A DNA stretch of 64,000 nt from assembly GCF_900696085.1 (NCBI RefSeq), contig NZ_CAADFC020000033.1, positions 558,001-622,000 of the forward strand, read 5' to 3'. The position numbers and the translations under genes were made by a program. Under the pieces are notes generated by a model. It worked only from the letters and a program-made list of their open reading frames with translations, was not told the origin of the DNA and made no database searches. The stretch's first letter is position 1. The number at the start of each line of letters is the position of its first letter. This DNA is from Bradyrhizobium ivorense. Its GTDB lineage: Bacteria; Pseudomonadota; Alphaproteobacteria; Rhizobiales; Xanthobacteraceae. This document shows, piece by piece, positions 36,526 through 44,612 of this stretch.

Positions 36526-37032
36526 ATGATCCTGCGATTCTTCAGACCCGGCCTCGGCGCCGCGCTGCTCGGCGCGCGCGTCCTGTTTGCCCTCGCCGTC
36601 TCTCCGGCCGCAATGGCACAGGAAGCCAATCACCCGGTGCAGGCCGGACAGTCGGCCGAGGAGCGCGCGTTCCTCGCCGAGAACGATACCGCGATGACCA
36701 AGATGATGAACGACATGGCGGCCAAGCCGACCGGCGATGTCGATCGCGACTTCGTCGCGATGATGACGCCGCATCACCAGGGCGCCATCGACATGGCTGT
36801 GATCGAGCTCCGCTACGGCAAGAACGAACAGCTCCGCCGCATCGCGCAGGAAATCATCGTCGACCAGCAGCAGGAGATTCAGGCGATGAAGCTCGCGATC
36901 GGCGAGCCGCTCGCGGCCTCCGCGCCCGCTCCGACAGCACCCACCCCGACAGCACCCGGCCCGGCGGCGCCGGCCGCCGCACACGATCACATGCACATGT
37001 CCCACGAGATGAAGATGCAGGAGACCAAGTGA
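36526..37032 (+). CDS. DUF305 periplasmic protein with Met/His-rich C-terminal tail
   Basis: A 168-residue exported protein. The signal peptide spans about residues 1-31 (LFALAVSPAAMA-QE). The DUF305 core holds the family's MMTPHHQGAIDMA at 79-91 and the EIIVDQQQEIQAMKLAI helix. An Ala/Pro linker (about 135-152) leads to the tail HDHMHMSHEMKMQ, rich in Met and His in the way of copper- or silver-binding proteins. ATG 36526 was preferred to the GTG at 36484, which precedes no signal-like sequence. Its stop overlaps the ATG of the beta-propeller gene by one base. Metal handling in the periplasm is the best guess; DUF305 has no proven activity. Confidence 0.85.
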   Translation: MILRFFRPGLGAALLGARVLFALAVSPAAMAQEANHPVQAGQSAEERAFLAENDTAMTKMMNDMAAKPTGDVDRDFVAMMTPHHQGAIDMAVIELRYGKNEQLRRIAQEIIVDQQQEIQAMKLAIGEPLAASAPAPTAPTPTAPGPAAPAAAHDHMHMSHEMKMQETK

Positions 37033-38489
37033 TGAACCGTCAGTTCCTGAAGGGCCTGTTGGCCTCGACCATGATCGTGATGTCGACCGCCGCCTTCGCC
37101 GGACAGGCGCCGGGTGCGGCGTCCGCGCCCGACATCCCGGTCAGCCATCACGACCGCGTCTACGCCGCTGAGCAGTTCTCCAACACCGTCTCGGTCACCG
37201 ATCCCGCCGACAACAAGCTGCTCGGCGTCATCCGGCTCGGCGATCCGCAGCCCGGCAATTTCAGTCCGCTCTACAAGGGCCAGGTGCTGGTGCACGGCAT
37301 GGGCTATTCGCCGGACCACCGCACGCTGGCCGTGGTCTCGATCGGCTCGAATTCGGTGACCTTCATCGACACCGCGACCAATGCGGTCAAGCACACCACC
37401 TATGTCGGACGCTCGCCGCACGAGGCGTTCTTCACGCCGGACGGCAAGGAGGTGTGGGTCACGGTGCGCGGCGAGAACTACATCTCGGTGATCGACCCAC
37501 AGACCTTCAAGGAAACCGCGCGCATCGAGGTGCCGCCCGGCCCGGGCATGCAGATCTTCTCGCCGGACGGCAAGTACGGCTACATCTGCTCGTCGTTCAA
37601 TCCGGAGACCGACGTGGTCGAGGTCGCCGACCACAAGATCGTCGGCAAGGTGAAGCAGGAAAGCCCGTTCTGCCCTAACATCGCGGCCTCGCCCGATGGC
37701 GATCAGGTCTGGTTCACGCTCAAGGACACCGGCAAGACCCAGGTGTTCAGCGCCAAACCGCCGTTCAACGCGATCAAGACGATCGACACCGGCCCGATCA
37801 CCAACCACGTCAATTTCGCCAAGACGCCCAAGGGGACCTTTGCCTATGTGACGATCGGCGGCACCAACGAGGTCAAGGTATTCCGGACCGATGATTTCTC
37901 GCAGGTCGCGACCATTCCGGTCGGCAACCTTCCGCACGGCGTCTGGCCGTCCGGCGACGGCACGCGGATCTATGTCGGCCTGGAAAATGCCGACGCGCTG
38001 GCCGCGATCGACACCGCGACCAACAAGGTGATCGCAAACATCCCGATCGGCCAGGCGCCGCAGGCGATCGCCTACGTGCCGAACGCCGCACCCAACCCCG
38101 ACGATCGGCAGAAACTGCAAGGCCTCGGCGTCGCCGGCCAGGCCGCGCATCTCACCCTGGCACCCAAGAAGCAAGCCAAGGGCGACAAGCCGCCGACCAG
38201 CGTCTCGCTGTTCGATCAGGGGCTGAGCCAGGTGCTGCAGGCCTCGGTCACCGGCCTCGAACCGAAGCAGCATTACGTTCTCGCGCTGGCCGACAAGGCC
38301 GACGGCAGCGGCATGCTGGAGCCGCTCGCCGCCTTCATGACCAACCCGGCGGGCTCGGCGATCGTCAATGCGGCTGGCCCGATCAGGCAGATCGTGCAAA
38401 GCTCGACCAAGGCCGAGCGGCGCTATCTGGTCATCGCGCCCGGCGAGCCGTCCAAGCTCGGCGCGGTCGTGCAGGTCCAGACGCCATGA
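37032..38489 (+). CDS. YncE/YVTN-family beta-propeller protein
   Basis: A 485-residue exported protein with a signal peptide (LLASTMIVMSTAAFA-GQ, cleavage near residue 24). The body repeats the pattern 'dG.. vwvt...n.v.viD..t....a.i.vg..P' (for example GKEVWVTVRGENYISVIDPQ and GTRIYVGLENADALAAIDTATNKVIANI), expected of a seven-bladed propeller. A different, extra C-terminal domain (about 375-485) follows, which is longer than in simple YncE proteins. It is sandwiched between the DUF305 gene and the sigma-factor gene, with overlaps on both sides. It may serve as sensor or binding partner in the envelope; no enzyme motif was seen. Confidence 0.87.
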   Translation: MNRQFLKGLLASTMIVMSTAAFAGQAPGAASAPDIPVSHHDRVYAAEQFSNTVSVTDPADNKLLGVIRLGDPQPGNFSPLYKGQVLVHGMGYSPDHRTLAVVSIGSNSVTFIDTATNAVKHTTYVGRSPHEAFFTPDGKEVWVTVRGENYISVIDPQTFKETARIEVPPGPGMQIFSPDGKYGYICSSFNPETDVVEVADHKIVGKVKQESPFCPNIAASPDGDQVWFTLKDTGKTQVFSAKPPFNAIKTIDTGPITNHVNFAKTPKGTFAYVTIGGTNEVKVFRTDDFSQVATIPVGNLPHGVWPSGDGTRIYVGLENADALAAIDTATNKVIANIPIGQAPQAIAYVPNAAPNPDDRQKLQGLGVAGQAAHLTLAPKKQAKGDKPPTSVSLFDQGLSQVLQASVTGLEPKQHYVLALADKADGSGMLEPLAAFMTNPAGSAIVNAAGPIRQIVQSSTKAERRYLVIAPGEPSKLGAVVQVQTP

Positions 38490-39016
38490 GCGACATGCTG
38501 CACCAGATCGAGCCGGTGATTCCAGCGCTGCGCCGCTATGCGCGTGCGCTGGTCCGCAACCACGCGGCGGCCGACGATCTGGTGCAGGACTGCCTGGAGC
38601 GCGCCGTCAGCCACTGGAATCAGCGGCGCGACACCGGCAGTCCGCGGCCCTGGCTGTTTGCGATCCTGCACAACCTTGCCGTCAACCAGTTCCGCCGCGC
38701 CTCGACGCGCGGCCAACACATCTCCATCGACGACGCCGGCGAGCACGAGGTCGGAGAAAGCGCCGTGCAGGAGCAGAAATTGATCTATCAGGACGTCCTC
38801 GGAAAGCTGGCAAAACTTCCCGATGAGCAGCGCGCCGTGCTGCTGTTGATCGCCGTCGAAGACCTGAGCTATGCGGAGGCCGCCAGGGTGCTCGACATCC
38901 CGATCGGCACCGTGATGTCGCGGCTGTCGCGGGCTCGCGAGCGGCTGCAGCAGGAACTCGAACGGCCCGCGGGCAGCCAGGGAAGAAACGTCGTGCAGTT
39001 GCGGAGCAATTCATGA
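38486..39016 (+). CDS. ECF-family RNA polymerase sigma factor
   Basis: A 176-residue group 4 sigma factor with region 2 (ALRRYARALVRNHAAADDLVQDCLERAVSHW, about 13-43) that melts the -10 and region 4 (LPDEQRAVLLLIAVEDLSYAEAARVLDIPIGTVMSRLSRARERL, about 112-155) that reads the -35. Regions 1.1 and 3 are absent, as expected. Its ATG overlaps the propeller stop, and its own stop overlaps the anti-sigma ATG. That coupling suggests the sigma factor is made in balance with its inhibitor and controls this operon. Confidence 0.93.
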   Translation: MSDMLHQIEPVIPALRRYARALVRNHAAADDLVQDCLERAVSHWNQRRDTGSPRPWLFAILHNLAVNQFRRASTRGQHISIDDAGEHEVGESAVQEQKLIYQDVLGKLAKLPDEQRAVLLLIAVEDLSYAEAARVLDIPIGTVMSRLSRARERLQQELERPAGSQGRNVVQLRSNS

Positions 39017-39777
39017 GCATTCGCCCCATCTCGGAAGACGATCTGCACGCCTATGTCGACCGCGCGCTCGAGCCCGAGCGGCAGGCCGAGGTCGCCGCCT
39101 ATCTGGAGAGCCATCCCGACGTGGCAAAGCGCGTCGCCGCCTTCGCCGATCAGCGCGGCTGGCTGCGCTCGGCCCTTGGCCCGATTGCCGAGGAGCCGCT
39201 GCCGCCGCAGCTCAATCTGTCCAGGATCATCGAGAGCCGGCGCCGCCGTCCGTCGTCGGCGCGCTGGGCGATCGCGGTGATGCTGATGCTCGCGATCGGC
39301 GGCATCGGTGGCTGGACGATGCGCGGCGCGACGCAGGCGCCGGCGAGCGGCCTTGCCGCGCTCGCCCAGGAGGCCAGCGATTCCTACCAGGTGTATGCTT
39401 CGGATCGCACCCGGCCGGTCGAGCTGCGCGACAGCACCGAGCTGGTGTCGTGGGTCTCCAGCCGGCTGCGCCAGCCGGTCAAGCTGCCGGATCTGAGCAA
39501 GTCGGGATATCGCTTCATGGGCGGCCGCGTGGTGCCGACCGCCCACGGTCCTGCGGCGATGTTCATGTATGACGATGATCACGGCGAGCGGCTGGTCGTG
39601 CTGACCCGGCCAATGACGTCGGATCAGAACGCGCCGATGGCGCCGCATGCGGGCGGCAACATCGCCGGCTTTTCCTGGGCCGACGGCGGCATGGGCTACA
39701 GCCTGGTCGGGCCGGGCGCAGCCGAACAGCTGAGGCCGCTGGCCAACGAGGTCCGCAAGCAGGCGCGGTCGATCTGA
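39013..39777 (+). CDS. Transmembrane anti-sigma factor
   Basis: A 254-residue membrane protein with a cytosolic N-terminal domain (DDLHAYVDRALEPERQAEVAAYLESHPDVAKRVAAFADQRG), one membrane helix at about 85-102 and a C-terminal periplasmic domain of about 150 residues. The zinc-binding HxxxCxxC motif of ZAS anti-sigma factors is missing, so it belongs to the zinc-free type. It overlaps the sigma-factor gene by four bases. The periplasmic part would sense the signal, plausibly linked to the DUF305 and propeller proteins of the same operon. Confidence 0.88.
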   Translation: MSIRPISEDDLHAYVDRALEPERQAEVAAYLESHPDVAKRVAAFADQRGWLRSALGPIAEEPLPPQLNLSRIIESRRRRPSSARWAIAVMLMLAIGGIGGWTMRGATQAPASGLAALAQEASDSYQVYASDRTRPVELRDSTELVSWVSSRLRQPVKLPDLSKSGYRFMGGRVVPTAHGPAAMFMYDDDHGERLVVLTRPMTSDQNAPMAPHAGGNIAGFSWADGGMGYSLVGPGAAEQLRPLANEVRKQARSI

Positions 39778-39785
39778 TCGGGGGT

Positions 39786-41030
39786 CTACGCTTTGGTATA
39801 GACCCAGAACAGCACGACCCCGATCAGCAGCACGCCCGCCATGTACAAGAGCACCGCGGGCAGACCGAACAACGCGGCGACGCCGGCGGTAATCGACTGC
39901 ATCAGCGCCGCGCCAAGGAAGAAGGCGAGGTTGACCGCCGACAAGGCCTTGCCGGTGTTCTGGGCGTCGACCAGTTGCCGCGTCATGCCGAAGATCAGCG
40001 GCTGCGCCGAGGTCGAAAGCCCGATCAGGATCAGCAGCACGAGATCGTATTGCGACGGCATCACGGCGACGCCGAACAGGTTGGAGACCGCAAGATGCGG
40101 TGCGCCGGCGGCGAGCAGCGTCAGCAGCAGCGCCGCGGTCGCATGCGCGGCCGCCACCATGGTGCGGCGATGCCCGAACTTGCGATCGAGCACGCCGATG
40201 CAGAGCGGGCCCACGATCATCGCCAGCGTGAACAGGCCAAGCACATTGCCGGCCTCGATGCGGCTCAGCCCCTTGACATCCATCAGCCACGGCCCGCCCC
40301 ACAACCCGCGCAAGGTCAGCGACGCGCCGAGCGACACCAGCGACAGCGCGATCAATCCGCGCAGACTGCGCGACAGGCCGAGGCGCAACACCTCGGCCAT
40401 TTGATGCAGCGGCGAGGAATCGTCGGCATGCGCGGCCGGCTGCCGCGGCACCAGCGCGAACACCGCGACCAGCACCGCGAGCGCAAAGCCCTCCGAAACC
40501 CAGAAAGCGGCGCGCCAGCCGAACCGGTCGACCACGAAGGCGAGCGGACTCGCCGACAGCAGCATGCCGATATTGCCGATCGACAGGATCAGGCCCGACC
40601 ACAGGCCGAATTTTGCGGCCGACATCTGCTTGGCCGCAAGCGTCATCGGGCACATCAGCATGCCCGAAGTGGCGACGCCGAGCAGGAATTGCCCGAGCAC
40701 GAAGCTCGCGGGACCCGCCGCCAGCGCCGAAACCAGCGTTCCGACCACGGTCCCCGCGAGCAGGCTCAGCGACACCGGCCGCACGCCAAAGCGATCCATC
40801 GCGGCACCGACCGGCACCTGCGATGCGGCAAAGGCGAAATGATAGACCGAGGTAAGGCTCGCCAGCGCCTGCGGCGAGGCGCCGAAATCGGACGCCATCA
40901 GATCGAGGCTGATCGCCGGAATGGTGCGCAGCAACGTCGACAGCATGTGGCCGCAGGCCAATGCCAGGAGTGCAAGAACCAGGGCGCGGAAGCCGATTCC
41001 CGCCTCCCGCGTCGTCACCACGCCGTCCAT
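39786..41030 (-). CDS. Major facilitator superfamily transporter
   Basis: A 414-residue inner-membrane transporter with about 12 hydrophobic segments in two halves. The first loop has FAASQVPVGAAMDRFGVRPV, the MFS motif A region. A loop after the sixth helix (PRQPAAHADDSSPLHQMAEVLRLG) divides the halves. The substrate cannot be deduced. Only eight bases separate its stop from the convergent anti-sigma gene, so the transcripts must overlap. It faces the repeat at 41112. Confidence 0.88.
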   Translation of the reverse strand: MDGVVTTREAGIGFRALVLALLALACGHMLSTLLRTIPAISLDLMASDFGASPQALASLTSVYHFAFAASQVPVGAAMDRFGVRPVSLSLLAGTVVGTLVSALAAGPASFVLGQFLLGVATSGMLMCPMTLAAKQMSAAKFGLWSGLILSIGNIGMLLSASPLAFVVDRFGWRAAFWVSEGFALAVLVAVFALVPRQPAAHADDSSPLHQMAEVLRLGLSRSLRGLIALSLVSLGASLTLRGLWGGPWLMDVKGLSRIEAGNVLGLFTLAMIVGPLCIGVLDRKFGHRRTMVAAAHATAALLLTLLAAGAPHLAVSNLFGVAVMPSQYDLVLLILIGLSTSAQPLIFGMTRQLVDAQNTGKALSAVNLAFFLGAALMQSITAGVAALFGLPAVLLYMAGVLLIGVVLFWVYTKA

Positions 41031-41111
41031 GAATCGCCATCTCCCCGAGCGTCTTGTTCTAGAGCGTCTTGGGGACGGCGTAACACTATTGGGCTGATGG
41101 TGCCAACCGCC

Positions 41112-41277
41112 TAGCCCTCTCCCCGTTCTTCACGGGGTCGAGACGAGCGAAGCTCGCTCTGAGAGGGTTGGGGTGAGGGGCTGTCTCAGTAAAAATGGCA
41201 ACAGTCGGATATGCGGAGGCTCCCCCTCACCCGCCGCTTCGCGGCGACCTCTCCCCGCAGGCGGGGCGAGGTGACCT
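41112..41277. repeat. Palindromic intergenic repeat, CTCTCCCC family
   Basis: CCCTCTCCCCGTTCTTCACG is followed by GAGAGGGTTGGGGTGAGGGGC, and the right part CCCCTCACCCGCCGCTTCGC is followed by the hairpin CCTCTCCCCgcaGGCGGGGCGAGG. The last hairpin ends at the stop of the CmcJ-like gene. Its two halves match 55137-55285 closely. Confidence 0.65.
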
Positions 41278-42123
41278 CTACTGCTTATGAAACACCAGCG
41301 TCCTCAGCTCGATGCTCTCGCGCGGTGCGGCGTCGGCCGGCGTGGTCGGATCGACGAACGCGGTGTGCGGTCCGAACCGGGTGCGGCCGTCGGTCGCCGA
41401 GTCGTAGCATTTCAGCAGGATCGCCTCGTCCGGCGTCATCTCGGGAATGTAAAACCAGCGATGGTTCGGGTTGTACTTCACCGAATAGGTCTCGCCGCTG
41501 CGGTTCGGATAGATCAGGTCGGAGGCGACGAGATCCTCCGGCGCCACGGTAGTGCCGTCGGCCATCGCCAGCGGTGAATCGCGCAGCGGACCGCGGATCG
41601 GGCGCCACAGATTGATCACCTGGACGCGGCCCTTGACCAGCTCCTCGGCCTCGTCGGGCAGATGCTCGAACACGCGGTTGCGGCCGGAGACGTCGGTCTG
41701 GTCGACATGGACCCGGGTCGCGGGCTGGCGCGGACCGGCGCCGCGGATGTCTGCTGCACCGTCAACGCGCTTGCGCACGGTGTGATCGAAGATCAGGACG
41801 CGATCAGCCTTCAGCGTCGCCTTCAGGAAAGCCTCGACGGCGGGGTAGTAGACCTTGCGGACTTCGTTGTCGTCGTAGAAATCCTTGACGAAGGTCGGAT
41901 GCTTGACCAGGGCAAAGCCCTCGCGATCGAGCGAGAAGTTCTCGGCGATCAGCCGTCCGTCGAAGATCGGAACGTTGTGGGGTTCGGGCAGCGCGGTGGA
42001 TTTGGGTTCGCCCGGCGGCGGATCGAAGGCGTAGGTGCGGGGCTTGCCCGGCGTCGGCGCGAGATAGTTGAGTTCGGCGGTAACAAACGGCAGCGACTCG
42101 ATGCGAGTTTCTTGAAGGCCCAT
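41278..42123 (-). CDS. CmcJ/NvfI-family oxidoreductase
   Basis: A 281-residue protein resembling the fungal NvfI and bacterial CmcJ group, which includes non-heme iron oxygenases of natural-product pathways. A likely iron site is seen as HVDQTD (His and Asp of an HxD pair) and a distal His in RTRFGPHTAF. The segments AYFxP-like PTPGKPRTYAFDPPPG at the N-terminus and VINLWRPIRGPLRDSPLAMAD are typical. Such genes are scattered in proteobacteria outside biosynthesis clusters with unknown roles. It stands alone here, flanked by repeats on both sides, so context gives no substrate. Confidence 0.8.
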   Translation of the reverse strand: MGLQETRIESLPFVTAELNYLAPTPGKPRTYAFDPPPGEPKSTALPEPHNVPIFDGRLIAENFSLDREGFALVKHPTFVKDFYDDNEVRKVYYPAVEAFLKATLKADRVLIFDHTVRKRVDGAADIRGAGPRQPATRVHVDQTDVSGRNRVFEHLPDEAEELVKGRVQVINLWRPIRGPLRDSPLAMADGTTVAPEDLVASDLIYPNRSGETYSVKYNPNHRWFYIPEMTPDEAILLKCYDSATDGRTRFGPHTAFVDPTTPADAAPRESIELRTLVFHKQ

Positions 42124-42553
42124 GGTGATCTCCCGGACTCGATTGTTCGTCTATTTGATTTTGGCGGCGCGGGAGGACGCGGCAAGGCCGCGGCGAAAAT
42201 AGCAACGTTGCGGTTTTGGCAGGTCGGGAATGGAGAAAATCCTTCCGGTGCCGTCCGCGCCGTGTGGTTGGTTATTTTGCGATTCACAGGAGCAGGCGGA
42301 CTCGCGGCTTACCCCTCTCCCCAACCCTCCCCCGCAAGGGGGGAGGGAGCCTGACCTGCGTGCTCACCTCACTTTGATGAGCGCAGAGCAAGACCCGTGG
42401 ATTCAATCCACCTGTCGCTCTAGCTGCACTGACGTAAGGGAGGCATCGGCGGATGGGTTCCCTCCCCCCTTGCGGGGGAGGGTTAGGGAGAGGGGTGCCA
42501 CACGACGCGCTCTTTCAGCATGCCCGCACAAGCGCGAGAAAGCGCATGATAAA
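42124..42553. other. Intergenic region upstream of the CmcJ-like gene
   Basis: This 430-bp gap holds the repeat at 42308-42503 and the unresolved promoter of the CmcJ-like gene. No coding sequence or other structure was recognised. Confidence 0.5.
42308..42503. repeat. Palindromic intergenic repeat, CTCTCCCC family, long form
   Basis: A large inverted repeat: CCCTCTCCCCAACCCTCCCC...GGGGGGAGGG at the left and CCCTCCCCCCTTGCGGGGGA...GGGAGAGGGG at the right. It shares GAGCCTGA and GTGCTCACCTCAC with 17830-18033. It lies after the binding-protein gene end, so it could terminate or shield transcripts. Confidence 0.65.
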
Positions 42554-43492
42554 CTACAGCCCGGCGCCCTGTTCGATCGCCGCGCCGAACGAGCGGTCGA
42601 CGATCTCCGCCGCGTTCACCTTCTGCCGGATCAGGCCCCAGCGGTCGTAGAGGTCGATGGTTTTCTGCTCGTCGGCGACCACGCCGTCGTCGATCGGCGC
42701 GATGCGGATCTTTGCCCGCGCGAGCCAGTTCAACGGCACCGCCGGCGGGATGTTCATCAGCTTGCCCCAGGTCGCCGCATAGCTCTCGACATTGCCTTGC
42801 GACCACGCCCGCGCGGCCGCCAGCCGTCGCACGAAATCCTCGAGCTGCGCGCGCTTGTCCTGGATCGCGTTGGGTGTTGCGACCTGGAAACCGAGGCCCG
42901 GCGTCAGGCCATCGGCGGTGATGACCAGGCGCGACTTGAACAGCACCTCCTCCTGGCTGACATAGGGCTCCCAGGTCGACCAGGCGTCGACCGAGCCTTG
43001 CGTATAGGCGACCTTGGCGTCCGACGGCGCAAGGAACACGATCTGCACGTCGCTCGCCTGCCAGCCCCGCGCCTCCAGCGCCGCCAGGATCAGCTGGTGG
43101 CCGATCGAGCCGCGGCCGGTCGCGATCTTCTTGCCGCGCAGATCGTCAAAGCGCCTGATCGCGGAGTTTTCCGGCACCACGATCGCAAGACCCCCGCGCG
43201 ACTGCCTGACCGCGGCGATCGCCTTGACCGGAATTTTGGCGGCAGCGGCAAAGGTGAACGGTGCATCGCCAACCAGGCCGGTGTCGATCGCGCCAGCTCC
43301 CAGCGCTTCCAGCAGCGGCGCGGCCGCGGCGAATTCCTTCCATTCGATCTTGTAAGGGACGTCCTTCAGCACGCCGGCCGCTTCCATCACGGCCTGCGAA
43401 TTGCCCTTCTGGTCGCCGACGCGCAGCGTCTGCGCGGCGGCGACGTCGAGACCGGCGAGCGCGAGCGCCGCCGCGACAACAAGCCGGATCAT
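42554..43492 (-). CDS. Sulfonate/nitrate/taurine-type ABC substrate-binding protein
   Basis: A 312-residue periplasmic receptor of the SsuA/TauA/NrtA class. The signal peptide (VVAAALALAGLDVAAA-QT) is short. TLRVGDQKGNSQAVMEAAG and the DIGLVGDAPFTFAAAA-like part match the family and are close to the paralogue at 49121. The start at 43492 is set by a four-base overlap with the flavin-dependent oxygenase gene. It is the last gene of a six-gene run that opens with a second receptor of the same class at 48664. Confidence 0.88.
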   Translation of the reverse strand: MIRLVVAAALALAGLDVAAAQTLRVGDQKGNSQAVMEAAGVLKDVPYKIEWKEFAAAAPLLEALGAGAIDTGLVGDAPFTFAAAAKIPVKAIAAVRQSRGGLAIVVPENSAIRRFDDLRGKKIATGRGSIGHQLILAALEARGWQASDVQIVFLAPSDAKVAYTQGSVDAWSTWEPYVSQEEVLFKSRLVITADGLTPGLGFQVATPNAIQDKRAQLEDFVRRLAAARAWSQGNVESYAATWGKLMNIPPAVPLNWLARAKIRIAPIDDGVVADEQKTIDLYDRWGLIRQKVNAAEIVDRSFGAAIEQGAGL

Positions 43493-44583
43493 TCGGCGGC
43501 AATCCCACGCTGCGCGTCGCGCGCGGCGATCAGCTTGCGCGTCAGCGGGATCAGCTCGCGGCCGTAGTCGATCGCATCGACCAGCGGATCGAAGCCGCGG
43601 ATCAGGAAGTGGCTGATGCCGAGATCGTAGTAGTCGCCGAACACCTCGGCGACCTGCTCGGGCGTGCCGACCAGCGCGGTGGTGTTGCTGTTGGCGCCGG
43701 TGAGCTTTGCGATCTCGGTCCACAACCGCTTGTCGATGCGCGTGCCTTGATCGGCCAGCGCCAGCAGCCGCTTGGCGCCGTCGGTCGCGTGGTTGGGCCG
43801 GCGATAACCGGTCTTGTCCTGCAGTGCGGTGGCGCGCTCGAGGATCGCGTCGGCCTTTTTCCACGCCTTCTCCTCGGTGTCGGCGAGAATCGGCCGCACC
43901 GACAGGCTGAAGCGCGGCGTCGGACGGCCATGCTTGGCCGCCGCGGCGCGCACCCGCGCGGTGACGTCGCGCACCTGGGCGTAGGATTCGCCCCACAGCG
44001 CAAAGGTGTCGGCATGCTTGCCGGCGACCTCGACCGCGGCATCCGAACCGCCGCCGACGAAGGTGTAGATGCCGCCTTTCTGCAACGGCTTCACCTGCGA
44101 GAATCCGTTCTCGACGTTGTAATACTTGCCGCTGTAGCTGAACGGCCTTTCGCTGGTCCATTCCAGCCGCACGATGTCCAAAAATTCCTCGGTGCGGGCG
44201 TAGCGCTCGTCCTTGTCGTCGAGCGTGTTGCCGTCCTGGCGCAGCTCGATGGCGTTGCCGCCGGTGATGACGTGCAGCGAGACACGGCCGCCATAGAACT
44301 GGTCCAGCGTCGCGAGCTGGCGCGCCAGCAGCGTCGGCGCGGTGAAGCCCGGGCGCTGCGCGATCATTACCTTGAGCGTCTTGGTGATGGTCAGCACGTG
44401 CTGTGCGACCTGCAACGCATCGGGCGTGGTCGAATGGAACGCGAGCAGCGCGCGATCGAAGCCGGCGAGCTCATGGGCCTTGGCGACCGTCTCGATATAG
44501 GGCGGGTCGAGCACCGGACCTGACCGAACGATGGTCTCGGAGGCATTGCTGTTGGTGATGAAGCCGATGAATTCGACCGACAT
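43489..44583 (-). CDS. LLM-class flavin-dependent monooxygenase (alkanesulfonate monooxygenase SsuD-like)
   Basis: A 364-residue FMNH2-dependent TIM-barrel oxygenase, likely releasing sulfite from an alkanesulfonate. SsuD-type features are VEFIGFI, AHELAGFDRALLAFHS, QHVLTITKTLKVMIAQRPGF and VSLHVITGGN. The ATG at 44583 follows the acyl-CoA-dehydrogenase-like gene by 29 bases. It overlaps the following receptor gene. The flavin reductase SsuE is not present, so it must be supplied elsewhere. Its substrate could also be another sulfur compound or a nitrilotriacetate-like molecule. Confidence 0.87.
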   Translation of the reverse strand: MSVEFIGFITNSNASETIVRSGPVLDPPYIETVAKAHELAGFDRALLAFHSTTPDALQVAQHVLTITKTLKVMIAQRPGFTAPTLLARQLATLDQFYGGRVSLHVITGGNAIELRQDGNTLDDKDERYARTEEFLDIVRLEWTSERPFSYSGKYYNVENGFSQVKPLQKGGIYTFVGGGSDAAVEVAGKHADTFALWGESYAQVRDVTARVRAAAAKHGRPTPRFSLSVRPILADTEEKAWKKADAILERATALQDKTGYRRPNHATDGAKRLLALADQGTRIDKRLWTEIAKLTGANSNTTALVGTPEQVAEVFGDYYDLGISHFLIRGFDPLVDAIDYGRELIPLTRKLIAARDAQRGIAAE

Positions 44584-44612
44584 GAAAAACTCCGTTGTTG
44601 TTGGCTGTTGTT

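Noticed and set aside
38869..41040. A 723-codon frame overlapping the MFS and anti-sigma genes on the minus strand
   Set aside because: It is a shifted frame over the MFS gene that runs on opposite the anti-sigma and sigma genes. The MFS frame has clear membrane segments; this one does not.
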